Positions 53,326 through 62,727 of a DNA stretch of 64,000 nt are shown here, in pieces. A model generated the notes under the pieces. The model worked only from the letters and a program-made list of their open reading frames with translations, ran no database searches and was not told where the DNA came from. The stretch comes from Tellurirhabdus bombi (GTDB lineage: Bacteria; Bacteroidota; Bacteroidia; Cytophagales; Spirosomataceae), in the NCBI RefSeq assembly GCF_021484805.1, contig NZ_CP090557.1, positions 1,290,501 through 1,354,500 of the forward strand. Reading direction: 5' to 3'. Each line of letters opens with the position of its first letter. Position 1 is the stretch's first letter. The translations under genes and the position numbers were made by a program.

Positions 53326-54819
53326 ATGAAGTCGTTTTACTATTTATTCCTATTGACAGCCTTTCTTGGTGGATTGTGGGGATGTAACGAGGATTTTTCG
53401 GTTGAACCAGTAAACTACGGTTCTGTCATGGGACGGGTGCTTTACAACACAACACGAACGCCTGCCGCTAATGCTATTGTACGGTTAAGCCCAACTGGCC
53501 GCACGGTTGAAACAGATTCGTCGGGTAACTTTCGGTTCGATTCAGTAACTGCCGGTAAATATACTCTTCAGACTACCCTGGAAGGGTTTTCTGCGGAGTT
53601 CATGAGCGTCGAAGCCGATCCTACCCGGGTGGCTGTTGCAACCATTTACCTGACGCCGGATAGCCGGCAAAATCGTCCGCCAACGGCACCGACCTTAATC
53701 AAGCCGGAAACAGGAGCGGATAGCCTCCCCACAACAGTAACTCTGAAATGGTCGGCAACAGATCCAACCAGAGATTCACTTTCGTACGATGTTCAGTTAT
53801 TCCGGGCAGGCAGCACAACGCCCATGCTATCGCTAACAGGCGTTCGAGCCGATTCAGTGGTGGTGCGCGATTTGCAGTACAATACAACCTATTACTGGCA
53901 GGTTTTTGTTAACGATGGCGTTAACCCAGCCGTAAAAGGTGAAACCTGGACCTTCCAGACTCGGGCGTTCCCTGACTTCCAATATGTTTATGTGCGTCGG
54001 GTGGCCAATCGTTTGCAGTTATTCACGTCCAATACCACGGGTGAGCAAATTCAGTTAACCCGCGAGGGCAATAACTGGCGTCCAATTGTTAGCCCAAATC
54101 GGCAGCAAATTGCGTTCATCTCGAACATGGAAGGAGAAAACCACATCTACATCATGAACCAGGATGGTAGCAACATGCGTCGCGTAACAACCATTCCGAT
54201 CATGAGCGTTTCGCCAGCCACAGATTTATCGTTTAGCTGGTCGCCAGATGGTACTCAGTTGCTGTATCCCAACAATGATCGCTTGATTCTGGTCAACGTG
54301 TTCAGCTCGGGATCACGCACTTACTTAACTGCGCCGGGTGGTCGCTTCTTTGCCGGCTGCGACTGGACAGAACAGGGTAACCGCGTGGCTGCCCGCACGA
54401 CAACAACCAGCGTTTACGACAACGAAATCGTTGTTTATTCGCCACAGGGATCTGAATTTAACGCCCAGACGGTCTTCAATCGCAAACCAGGCCGCACCAG
54501 CAACCCATCTTTCCGGGTTAATGGACGCCAGCTCGTTGTTTCCCACGACACAACTGGTTTTGATAACGGTGCTGGCCGGCAATTAGGCGCTCGGTTATAC
54601 TTGATCGATATACAGTCTAACACCCAGACTAAGATAGACGCGAAAACGCCAAACGGAACCAACGAGCTAGACCCACGCTTCTCACCAAACGGTGCCCGTA
54701 TTTACTTTACTAACATTGACAATGCTGAAACGGGCGTTCGTAAAATCGTTGCCGTTGATGTTGATGGAGCGAACCGGACCGAACTAATTATCAATGGGGA
54801 GATGCCCGCTTGGAGGTGA
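53326..54819 (+). CDS. Curli-locus lipoprotein with carboxypeptidase-like, Fn3-like and PD40 (TolB-like) repeats
   Basis: A 497-residue lipoprotein (lipobox GLWGC, Cys20). Residues about 32-110 form a carboxypeptidase-regulatory-like domain (GSVMGRVLYNTTRTPAANAIV). Residues about 115-205 resemble a fibronectin III-type domain (TVTLKWSATDPTRDSLSYDV). The rest is a beta-propeller of TolB/PD40 repeats, for example SPNRQQIAFISN, SWSPDGTQLLYP and RFSPNGARIYFT. It starts 30 bp after csgG, so it is cotranscribed. The domain mix suggests surface binding of protein or fibre; a direct role in curli assembly is inference. Confidence 0.85.
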   Translation: MKSFYYLFLLTAFLGGLWGCNEDFSVEPVNYGSVMGRVLYNTTRTPAANAIVRLSPTGRTVETDSSGNFRFDSVTAGKYTLQTTLEGFSAEFMSVEADPTRVAVATIYLTPDSRQNRPPTAPTLIKPETGADSLPTTVTLKWSATDPTRDSLSYDVQLFRAGSTTPMLSLTGVRADSVVVRDLQYNTTYYWQVFVNDGVNPAVKGETWTFQTRAFPDFQYVYVRRVANRLQLFTSNTTGEQIQLTREGNNWRPIVSPNRQQIAFISNMEGENHIYIMNQDGSNMRRVTTIPIMSVSPATDLSFSWSPDGTQLLYPNNDRLILVNVFSSGSRTYLTAPGGRFFAGCDWTEQGNRVAARTTTTSVYDNEIVVYSPQGSEFNAQTVFNRKPGRTSNPSFRVNGRQLVVSHDTTGFDNGAGRQLGARLYLIDIQSNTQTKIDAKTPNGTNELDPRFSPNGARIYFTNIDNAETGVRKIVAVDVDGANRTELIINGEMPAWR

Positions 54820-54844
54820 CGTTCTCACTGAATCATACTTATAT

Positions 54845-54880
54845 AAAAAGCCCCGGAAGTAATCTTTCGGGGCTTTTTTA
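54845..54880. terminator. Bidirectional intrinsic terminator
   Basis: AAAAAGCCCCG and CGGGGCTTTTT form an 11-bp stem with a small inner loop, between the curli-locus lipoprotein gene and the convergent DUF2306 gene. Confidence 0.9.
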
Positions 54881-54899
54881 TGGGTGCAAGATTAATTGA

Positions 54900-55634
54900 T
54901 TAGGCTAAAACGGACTTTGCTTGGCTGGAGGTCTTTTCGTTCTTCTGCTCAAATTTCTTTTTATAATAAGCAATCCAACGGCCAATTAGCATTCCTCCAA
55001 CAATGCCAGGTAAGGTCCAGGCGGCAATGTCAACCCATAGGTTTTCGATGGGAAGATAACGGGTGTTAACCGTGGCAAAAGCGGTTATAGTGGCAATGTA
55101 TGAGCCAACCATGCGGGTGATATGGCCAAAAAACCATTCCATATTACCGTGTCTTCTTTTATCAGGATTTCGGAAATGCACAATATCATACCGGGCATGC
55201 GAAAACAGGATACCGGCGAAGAAAAAATACAGCAACCCGAACACGGCGATTGAACCTGTAGTAAAAATTTTTATCACGTTCTGAACGCCCAAACCAAACA
55301 TAATCAAAGCGGCTCCTAAAGCCAGATAGGCAGCCCAATGATCCAAAGCAGTCGGCTGGTTCACCGCTTTCTTTAAACGCAGTACGCGCCGGCCAGTAAA
55401 GCACATGTAAAAGCTAAAGATGGCAATAAAAAGGAGGAATAAAGAGCTCGGTTTGAAGAAGACTAGATACAACGCGGTTAGGCAAACAACAGCCATACAC
55501 CAGTAAAATATGTTCCCGGCCCGGTTGTGTACGCGCCCTCCTTTTTTAGCAATCATGGGAATAATCCCGACCAACAAAGCTGTAAACCCGGCAGCAATGT
55601 GGATAACCAGCATAATTTTCACAAGCACGCTCAT
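54900..55634 (-). CDS. DUF2306 family membrane protein
   Basis: A 244-residue protein with seven or so predicted transmembrane helices, starting MSVLVKIMLVIHIAAGFTAL. The ATG at 55634 places the first helix at the N-terminus; the frame also extends to 55691. A conserved patch with RVHNRAGNIFYWCMAVVCLTAL and histidine-containing segments near HARYDIVHF and HGNMEWFFGHITRM are typical of DUF2306. The function is unknown, although histidines near membrane edges could bind metal or haem. Confidence 0.82.
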   Translation of the reverse strand: MSVLVKIMLVIHIAAGFTALLVGIIPMIAKKGGRVHNRAGNIFYWCMAVVCLTALYLVFFKPSSLFLLFIAIFSFYMCFTGRRVLRLKKAVNQPTALDHWAAYLALGAALIMFGLGVQNVIKIFTTGSIAVFGLLYFFFAGILFSHARYDIVHFRNPDKRRHGNMEWFFGHITRMVGSYIATITAFATVNTRYLPIENLWVDIAAWTLPGIVGGMLIGRWIAYYKKKFEQKNEKTSSQAKSVLA

Positions 55635-55783
55635 CGCTTTTTCTGTTTTTGTGTCACAAGTAATTGAAACAAACGTACAGAAACGCGACATACCTCGCCC
55701 AAAAAAGGGCTGTCTGCCAATGGTTTGGGAGAAATGGGATGATGTGGGACGTTTGACAAAGGCGCTGGGCCATTCAACAAGCC

Positions 55784-56677
55784 TCAGGCAAGTGCTTTCA
55801 ACTGGCGCACCAGGCTTTCGTTGTATTTCCGGGCCACCGGAATCTGAAACTGGCCCTCCAATAAATGCAGCTTATAGCCCTGTGCATTACCTGTCACTTT
55901 CTCTATTTTCGCTAGATTCACAATGTAGGAACGATGGCAACGGACAATAGCCTCCTGCATTGACAGGCCCTCACTACCGGCCTGATCGGCCAACTGGCCT
56001 TCCAAACGACTTAGGCTGCTGCGTAGCAATAATTTAGTGGGCTGACCATTTTTCAAGTAGGTAACCGTTGAGTAGTTGTCGCTGGATTCAATGAAAAGCA
56101 AGTCTGAGGACAGAAGCGTTAGCAAATCTTTTTCATTTTCGGCGACTAAAGTCAAAGGCATTACACGCACAGTGGGGTCATTGATTTCTGTCGCTTCGTG
56201 AACCGGCAAACTAGCCGCCGAGTTGGTATATTTTTTCAACTTAACGATGTATCCCAGGACGACAGAAGCAGTAACAGGAAATATTCCAATAATAAACGTG
56301 ACCAGAATTGCCCCGATCCAGCTGCCGTGCGTGTAATCGCCAATCAGCCACGCCAGATAAAGTCGGTTGGCCACCCCAATCAGGAGTATATTAAGGATTA
56401 CCCACGTAATCTCTTTTCCAACGGTCCAATGCTGATCCGTGAACAGACGGGGCGCGATCAGCGGCGGAACAAAGAAATTAATGGCCGTAACGACAAAGGT
56501 AATCAGCCCAAAACCCAGCACCTTGGCTATTTTATTAGGCGTTGCCCACTCAGCTAAACCGAACGGTTGAAAAATCAGCAGAAAAACGCCAACAAACAGA
56601 CCAATAAAAAATGCTTTCCGCCAGCGCTGGCGCCGGGGTTCTTCAACAGGATACGGTTGTCTTAGGACAGAAAACAT
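55784..56677 (-). CDS. Membrane-anchored LytTR-family transcriptional regulator
   Basis: A 297-residue protein. Four predicted transmembrane helices fill residues about 24-150. The C-terminal LytTR DNA-binding domain (about 195-292) contains DLLFIESSDNYSTVTYL and VRCHRSYIVNLAKIEKV, the hallmark of LytTR. Such proteins lack a receiver domain and probably sense a membrane signal directly. No histidine kinase gene is adjacent. The rhomboid gene lies 11 bp upstream on the same strand. Confidence 0.9.
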   Translation of the reverse strand: MFSVLRQPYPVEEPRRQRWRKAFFIGLFVGVFLLIFQPFGLAEWATPNKIAKVLGFGLITFVVTAINFFVPPLIAPRLFTDQHWTVGKEITWVILNILLIGVANRLYLAWLIGDYTHGSWIGAILVTFIIGIFPVTASVVLGYIVKLKKYTNSAASLPVHEATEINDPTVRVMPLTLVAENEKDLLTLLSSDLLFIESSDNYSTVTYLKNGQPTKLLLRSSLSRLEGQLADQAGSEGLSMQEAIVRCHRSYIVNLAKIEKVTGNAQGYKLHLLEGQFQIPVARKYNESLVRQLKALA

Positions 56678-56688
56678 CAGCTAGTTTG

Positions 56689-57312
56689 CTAAAAAAGTCG
56701 CCAGCTCGCTATTTGCTGCACAAAAGAGCTCATCACCGGCGGATAAAGCACAATCATGACTACAACGCCAAAAATGGCCCCGTATAAGTGCGCATCGTGA
56801 TTAATATTTCCCGCCGCTCGCCGCGATTCGTAAAACGAATAAGCCATGTAAAGTGCGCCAAAAATGAAACCGGGAATACAGATAGCGAAATACAAACAAA
56901 TCGAATTCAGGGGCTGAAACAAAATGGCCGAAAACAGCAGCGCCGACACTCCGCCTGAGGCTCCCAGGGAGTTATAATTCGAGTCGTTCCGATGGCGAAA
57001 CAAGGAAGGTAGGTCAGACACGACAATAGCCACCAGGTAAAAGCCAATCAGCCAGATCGATCCGTTGCCGGGGAAAAGCGCGGCAAACACCATTTCGATG
57101 ACTCCGCCAAAGAAATACAAGCTGATCATGTTGAACAGCAAATGCCCAAAGTCGGCGTGAACAAAGCCTGAAGTTAGCAGCCGGTACCACTGGCCGCGCT
57201 GAAAAACTTTTTTAGGGTTCAAGAGCATGCTCTCCAGAAATACCGGGTTATTCCAGGCATACAACGAGACAAGCGTTGTTATAAGAATGATGGCAAGTGT
57301 AATGTTGATCAT
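56689..57312 (-). CDS. Rhomboid family intramembrane serine protease
   Basis: A 207-residue membrane protein with six predicted helices. The catalytic serine lies in SLGASGGVSALLFSAIL and the catalytic histidine in HDAHLYGAIFGVVVM. The preceding segment RLLTSGFVHADFGHLLFNMISLYFFGG carries the conserved family His/Asn motif, so the active site is intact. Rhomboids cleave transmembrane substrates; the substrate is unknown. It forms a run with the polyprenyl synthetase gene upstream (6 bp apart) and the LytTR gene downstream. Confidence 0.93.
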   Translation of the reverse strand: MINITLAIILITTLVSLYAWNNPVFLESMLLNPKKVFQRGQWYRLLTSGFVHADFGHLLFNMISLYFFGGVIEMVFAALFPGNGSIWLIGFYLVAIVVSDLPSLFRHRNDSNYNSLGASGGVSALLFSAILFQPLNSICLYFAICIPGFIFGALYMAYSFYESRRAAGNINHDAHLYGAIFGVVVMIVLYPPVMSSFVQQIASWRLF

Positions 57313-57318
57313 TATGGC

Positions 57319-58308
57319 TTAGCTTTCTCGTTCGATTAATTGTTTAGTAAACTCCAGCAACATGGCTTTGCGCTCTGGATTTGCCGGTAACTGATGAAGG
57401 CTGGCAAAACCGTGGGCAAAATAGTCATTGATGCGTTGTTCGGTTAACTGACGAATGCCCAAGCTATCATAAATTTGGGTAATCGCCTGTACTTTTTCCT
57501 GCTTGTCAAATTCTGTACGGCCAATCCATTCCGTCAGGCTTTCGCGCACGGCTCCGGTAGACTGCTGCAAAGCTTCAATCAGCAGAAATGTCTTTTTATT
57601 CGCAATAATATCGCCGCCTACCTGCTTCCCAAACTTAGCGGGGTCGCCATAAACGTCCAACAAATCATCTTTGAGCTGAAAGCCCAATCCAATATTAACG
57701 CCCGCCTCGTAGAGCAACTGCGTAGCCTCATCGCTCGCCCCGGCAATAATCCCTCCCAGTTCAAGGGCAAAACCCAACAGAACAGAGGTTTTTAATTTAA
57801 TCATTTCCAGGTATTCGGCCTCGCTTACATCCCAGCGGGTTTCGAAATTCATGTCTAGTTGCTGGCCTTCGCATACTTCGGCAGCCGTCCGGTTAAACCG
57901 GGCAATAACGCGTTTCAGGTGGCTTGTATCGACATCTAGCAGTAATTCGTAGGCATTGACGAGCATCACATCGCCCGACAAAATAGCACTGTTCTGGTTC
58001 CACTTTTCATGCACCGTTGGCTGGCCCCGGCGGAGCGGTGCCTGGTCCATGATGTCGTCGTGCATCAGGGTAAAATTGTGAAAAACCTCGACTGCCACCG
58101 CCGGACGCAGCGCCTTTTGCCAGTTATCGTCAAACAGATACGCCCCCAGTAAGGTCATTAGCGGACGCAGGCGTTTGCCACCCAGCGCCATGATGTAACG
58201 AATCGGCTCATAAAGTTCAACAGGTTGCTCGCCGTACTGGGTTTGTTGTATCTCCTGGTGAAGTGCGTCAAGAAATAGCGCGGGACTAATCGTCGATGGT
58301 TGAGTCAT
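57319..58308 (-). CDS. Polyprenyl (isoprenyl diphosphate) synthetase
   Basis: A 329-residue trans-isoprenyl diphosphate synthase with the first Asp-rich motif LMHDDIMDQAPLRRG, the second Asp-rich motif LKDDLLDVYGD, and the GGKRLRP substrate loop near the N-terminus. It condenses isopentenyl diphosphate with an allylic primer; chain length (octaprenyl for menaquinone side chains or shorter) cannot be told from sequence alone. It is the first gene of a three-gene minus-strand run with the rhomboid and LytTR genes. Confidence 0.95.
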   Translation of the reverse strand: MTQPSTISPALFLDALHQEIQQTQYGEQPVELYEPIRYIMALGGKRLRPLMTLLGAYLFDDNWQKALRPAVAVEVFHNFTLMHDDIMDQAPLRRGQPTVHEKWNQNSAILSGDVMLVNAYELLLDVDTSHLKRVIARFNRTAAEVCEGQQLDMNFETRWDVSEAEYLEMIKLKTSVLLGFALELGGIIAGASDEATQLLYEAGVNIGLGFQLKDDLLDVYGDPAKFGKQVGGDIIANKKTFLLIEALQQSTGAVRESLTEWIGRTEFDKQEKVQAITQIYDSLGIRQLTEQRINDYFAHGFASLHQLPANPERKAMLLEFTKQLIERES

Positions 58309-58435
58309 GGCTCAAAAATAAGCAAAACTGCGCCCGGTTTTGTAAATGCTTCCAGAAACGTGCAGGATTAGTTCAGAGATTCTATAATTAGGACCTAACT
58401 TAGCCTGGCAATGAATTAATTGGTAATGGATACAC

Positions 58436-59257
58436 ATGGAATCACTAGAGAAAGATGCCAGTCACTGGCGGCAAAAACTGCACGAAATTGTCTTTGAATC
58501 AAATACCTTTTGGGGCAAAACATTTGATGTTAGCTTAATTGGGGCCATTTTACTGAGTATTCTGGTCGTCTTTCTGGACAGTGACGCTCAAATTCACCAG
58601 CAATATGGCACCTGGCTATACGTGGCCGAGTGGGTTTTCACGATTCTTTTCTCCATTGAATACCTTGTTCGGATTATCAGTATCCAGCGTCCGCTTTATT
58701 ATGTATTCAGTTTTATCGGCATCGTTGATCTTCTGGCCATTGTGCCCGCCTACATTAGCTTGTTCGTTGCCGGAACTCAATATCTACTGGTAATCAGGGC
58801 CTTGCGCTTGCTTCGCATCTTTCGTATCCTGAAAATGTGGCACTTCATTTCGGAAGGCCAGATTATTACCAAAGCCCTTACGCGTAGCTACGTCAAAATT
58901 ACCGTATTCATCATTTTCATTCTGGTTCTCGTAACCATTCTAGGTTCGATAATGTACCTGCTGGAAGGTGGTAAAAATGGCTTTGACAACATTCCTAACA
59001 GCATTTACTGGGCCATTGTGACACTCACCACGGTAGGTTACGGCGATATTTCACCGGCTACACCCCTCGGAAAATTTTTCGCGGCCATCATTATGCTCTG
59101 TGGTTATGGCATTATTGCCGTTCCGACCGGCATCGTTACCTCCGAGTTAATCAACACCGTTCAAAAAGGAACTTCGTCGGAAAGCTGCCCTAACTGCAGT
59201 CGGGAAGGCCATGACCGAGACGCCACTTTTTGCAAATATTGCGGTTCTAAACTGTAA
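58436..59257 (+). CDS. Voltage-gated-type potassium channel with C-terminal zinc ribbon
   Basis: A 273-residue six-helix ion channel. The S4-like helix VIRALRLLRIFRILKMWHF has regularly spaced arginines. The pore reads SIYWAIVTLTTVGYGDISP with the TVGYGD filter for potassium, followed by S6. After S6 the C-terminus ends in a zinc ribbon with CPNC and CKYC pairs (Cys251, 254, 266, 269). The architecture resembles archaeal KvAP-type channels. The ribbon could be a metal- or redox-dependent regulator of gating. It is a single gene, divergent from the polyprenyl synthetase gene. Confidence 0.92.
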   Translation: MESLEKDASHWRQKLHEIVFESNTFWGKTFDVSLIGAILLSILVVFLDSDAQIHQQYGTWLYVAEWVFTILFSIEYLVRIISIQRPLYYVFSFIGIVDLLAIVPAYISLFVAGTQYLLVIRALRLLRIFRILKMWHFISEGQIITKALTRSYVKITVFIIFILVLVTILGSIMYLLEGGKNGFDNIPNSIYWAIVTLTTVGYGDISPATPLGKFFAAIIMLCGYGIIAVPTGIVTSELINTVQKGTSSESCPNCSREGHDRDATFCKYCGSKL

Positions 59258-59469
59258 AACGAGTGAATATATCTCGCTGATTATTAGCCACCTATTCTTA
59301 CTCTGGTTTTATTTTACTGCGAATAACTTTTGTCATAAAGTTGTGAGTATGGCAAATAGGCTCGACCTTTGTGCCCCATACTACTCTTGAAATACTAGTA
59401 ACATTCATCTACTTCAAATGTAAATTTTGTCAGCATTAAGCCTGGCAAAACCAATTACCTTCATTGCTT

Positions 59470-61818
59470 ATGTGGACGTGGCTTTCGCACGGAATTCTTT
59501 CTTATCGAAAATACTGGCTCATTTTGCTCATTGCCATAACCGCTGGTATGGCTTATCTGGGCACTCGTTTGCAGCTTTCTTACCAAATTGCCCGCATTCT
59601 TCCGCTCTCCGACTCAACCCAGCAGCAGTATGAGCAATTCAAGGAACGCTTTGGCGTCGATGGCACCTTAATGGTGATCGGCTGGCAGGACCAACGCTGG
59701 TTCGATCTGCCTGTTTATCAGAAATGGTACGACATGACCAGCCAGATCAAAGCCATTCCGGGCATTAAAGAAGTACTTTCAACGGCGCGGCTATATACCG
59801 TTGAGCGCCAAGATACGCTTTGGAGCGTGAAACCCCTGGTAACGGCCCGGCCCAGCACGCAGGCGGCCGTCGATAGCATTCGACAGGCCGTAGAGCGGCT
59901 GCCTTTCTACGAGGGCCTGTTGCTTAATTCGCAGAATCGTTCGACGCTGATGGCGATTACGTTCGACGAGAGTCGCCTTAACTCCCGCGAACGAATTGCG
60001 ATGGTTCAGCACATCCGCGAACACGGGGAAGCGTTCGAGAAGGCTACGGGCATTGAGGTGCACTATTCCGGTATGCCTTCCATTCGGACAGAAGTTATGA
60101 GGCGGGTTTCGGGCGAGATGAAGCTGTTTATGTTTTTGTCGGCTCTGGCAGCAGGCGGCATGGTCTGGCTTCTCTTCCGCAACATTCGCGTGGTGGCCCT
60201 ATCCATGCTGGTAGTTACGATGGGCGTTTGCGTCACCGTGGGAACCTTGAGCTTATTCGGCTACGAAATTACCATCCTGACGGGCTTACTTCCACCTCTG
60301 CTGTTGGTCATTGGGATTCCTAACTGCGTTTTTCTGGTTAATTTCTACAACGCGGAGATGGCACGTCACGGCCAGAAAGACCTGGCGTTGCAAAACGCAA
60401 TTCGTAAAATTGGCCTTTCCTCTTTGCTGGCTAACGTTACAACTGCCATTGGATTCGGTGTTTTCTATTTTACCAACAGCCGATTGTTGATGGAATTTGG
60501 GGTGGTGGCAGCGGTTTGCGTCATGGCGATGTACGTCATTTGCCTGATCATGGTACCGATCCTGCTTAGCTATCTACCTGATGCTTCGGCGAAAAAACAG
60601 GCCGCTTCGGAATTAAACCGGCGCGTAAAGCTGCTTGGCCTGATTGACCAGTGGGTGCAGCACCGTCGACCCGTGATTTATATCTCGATTGCGCTCATCA
60701 CGGTAATTAGTGCCTGGGGACTAACCTGGATTCGGATCGAAGGCCACGTCGTTGATGATTTGCCCCAGAAAGATCCGGTCTACGCTGATCTGCGCTTTTT
60801 TGAGCAACAGTTCAAAGGGGTTTTACCGATGGAGGTCATGATCGATACCAAAAAGCCAAACGGAATCGTTGCTGATGGTGCCCGCGTTTTATACAAAGTC
60901 CGCTCGCTGGAACGTATCATGGCCGAATATCCTGCGTTTGCGAAGCCCCGGTCATTGGTAGATGGCTTGCGTTTTGCTTACCAGGCTTATCGCGGTGGTG
61001 ATCCTAAATATTACGTGCTTCCTCCCTTGCTGGAACTGCAAAAAGTGGCCAATAGCATTCCGGCAGCTAACAACGTAATGGCTGGTAACAAAACCGCTCC
61101 GGCTAATGCCTCAAAACCACCGATTGGGCCTGCTTCGCTGGTTAAATCCATGACTGACAGCAGCCGGCAGATTTTGCGGGTTAGCTATCAAATGGCCGAT
61201 ATTGGCTCTATTCAGTTGGAAAAAATCTTATCGAACCTCCGCCCTCGCATTGATTCCCTTTTTGCCGGAACAGATTATCACGTGAGCTTGACCGGCCACA
61301 GTCTGGTCTTTCTGAAAAGTAATGATTATTTGCTTGGCAACCTGTACGAAAGTCTGGCCATCGCCATTGTATTGATCGCGCTGGTAGGCATGATCTTGTT
61401 CCGGTCCATTCCCATTATCCTCCTGTCCAAGCTTCCCTGCCTGATTCCGCTGGTTGTGACAGCGGGTATGATGGGTTATCTGGATTTACCGTTCAAGCCA
61501 TCAACCATTCTCGTTTTCAGCATTGCCTTTGGGTTAGCTTCCGACGGAACAGTTTATTTTCTAACCAGTTACCGGCGGCATCTCGAAGACGGAGCCGAAC
61601 CGCAGACGGCCCTTTCCGGCGCTATCTTCGAGACGGGAAATAGCCTGATTGATACCGCTTTGATTCTGGCTGGTGGATTTGCAGTATTTGCTGCCTCGGG
61701 CTTTGGAGGCACCGCCGCCCTGGGCGTTCTGGTGGCCACCACCGTATTGATGGCCTGCGTCACCAACCTCGTTTTACTGCCCGCTTTGTTACTGACGCTC
61801 AAACGATACCGCGTCTAG
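59470..61818 (+). CDS. MMPL/RND family exporter
   Basis: A 782-residue membrane protein with two similar halves, each with one helix, a periplasmic domain and five helices. MMPL-type segments are present, for example ITILTGLLPPLLLVIGIPNCVFLVNFYNAEM in the first half and a matching ILVFSIAFGLASDGTVYFLTSYRR in the second. The latter carries conserved polar residues of the proton relay. Members export lipids, hopanoids or other hydrophobic compounds. The ATG at 59470 is used; a TTG lies two codons upstream. Its stop overlaps the DUF1207 gene by 4 bp (CTAG). Confidence 0.92.
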   Translation: MWTWLSHGILSYRKYWLILLIAITAGMAYLGTRLQLSYQIARILPLSDSTQQQYEQFKERFGVDGTLMVIGWQDQRWFDLPVYQKWYDMTSQIKAIPGIKEVLSTARLYTVERQDTLWSVKPLVTARPSTQAAVDSIRQAVERLPFYEGLLLNSQNRSTLMAITFDESRLNSRERIAMVQHIREHGEAFEKATGIEVHYSGMPSIRTEVMRRVSGEMKLFMFLSALAAGGMVWLLFRNIRVVALSMLVVTMGVCVTVGTLSLFGYEITILTGLLPPLLLVIGIPNCVFLVNFYNAEMARHGQKDLALQNAIRKIGLSSLLANVTTAIGFGVFYFTNSRLLMEFGVVAAVCVMAMYVICLIMVPILLSYLPDASAKKQAASELNRRVKLLGLIDQWVQHRRPVIYISIALITVISAWGLTWIRIEGHVVDDLPQKDPVYADLRFFEQQFKGVLPMEVMIDTKKPNGIVADGARVLYKVRSLERIMAEYPAFAKPRSLVDGLRFAYQAYRGGDPKYYVLPPLLELQKVANSIPAANNVMAGNKTAPANASKPPIGPASLVKSMTDSSRQILRVSYQMADIGSIQLEKILSNLRPRIDSLFAGTDYHVSLTGHSLVFLKSNDYLLGNLYESLAIAIVLIALVGMILFRSIPIILLSKLPCLIPLVVTAGMMGYLDLPFKPSTILVFSIAFGLASDGTVYFLTSYRRHLEDGAEPQTALSGAIFETGNSLIDTALILAGGFAVFAASGFGGTAALGVLVATTVLMACVTNLVLLPALLLTLKRYRV

Positions 61819-62708
61819 ATTGGATTAAAATAAACGCTCAGGCCCAACCAGTTGGTGTCTTGATTCTCATACAAACTATAAGGGCGGAAGCCCGTATAAG
61901 CTTCCAACAGGAAAGTCAGGTGTCTGCTTGGCTTTCCTACCTCATAGCCTAACCCGGCGTGAACGCCCGGCTTGAAGTTGGTCTGCTGCCAAACTTTCAG
62001 GTCTATCCCACCCACGAAGCGACCGCTAGCTGTTGGCCGACGTAGATTGCGGTAATAAAATCCCGCCTGACCAGCCAATAATTTGCGGTCTTCTGGCTTA
62101 CGAAGCACAAAGCCCCCTCCTATGTATTTCCGAAAGCCATTTTTTTCGTGGCTATACGTCAGGTCCAGCAATTCATAATTGGCCGCGTTAGGCAGGTAAT
62201 AATTGATTTGGTTGCGGATCATGTAATCATCGCCCAGGTGCGAGGAAAGATGATACAGGCGAATTCGCCACACGTGATCCCGAACCCGGATGTTATACCA
62301 AAACCCAACCCGATAATCATTATTCATCAATTGCCGACGTTGCTTGCGAACAGTGCGATTAGGATCGGAGAAAACTTCAAATTGAGTGAACGAAGCAACA
62401 TCAAGGGATAATTCGCTCGCTCGTTCGGGAGAGCGATACCACCGAAAAAAAGGTTTACGCAACCCAAAAGCAAAAGGAACGATGGTTCCATCGTAGCGCT
62501 TGCCATCCGTCCAGTAAGCGGGCAAAACGCTAACGTAGGTCTGGGCTTCCAGAGGATCAAGAACAATTGGGTCAAAGAGATGGCCAACCGGCAGAAATTC
62601 GCGGCGCGGATAGGAAGGTTCGTTTTCGCTTAATGAATCTGTTGTACTTTGAGCGCTCGCTAAGTTGGTGATTAGGGCAGCGAATAAGAAGAGAAGGGCC
62701 TTTTTCAT
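61815..62708 (-). CDS. DUF1207 family secreted protein
   Basis: A 297-residue protein with a signal peptide (ending TNLASAQS). The conserved segments REFLPVGHLFDPIVLDPLEAQTYVSVLP and LYHLSSHLGDDYMIRN are typical of DUF1207, and the rest has alternating strands like an outer-membrane barrel. The function is unknown. It is convergent with the MMPL exporter. Confidence 0.85.
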   Translation of the reverse strand: MKKALLFLFAALITNLASAQSTTDSLSENEPSYPRREFLPVGHLFDPIVLDPLEAQTYVSVLPAYWTDGKRYDGTIVPFAFGLRKPFFRWYRSPERASELSLDVASFTQFEVFSDPNRTVRKQRRQLMNNDYRVGFWYNIRVRDHVWRIRLYHLSSHLGDDYMIRNQINYYLPNAANYELLDLTYSHEKNGFRKYIGGGFVLRKPEDRKLLAGQAGFYYRNLRRPTASGRFVGGIDLKVWQQTNFKPGVHAGLGYEVGKPSRHLTFLLEAYTGFRPYSLYENQDTNWLGLSVYFNPI

Positions 62709-62727
62709 ACAGGCTTATGACCATAAA

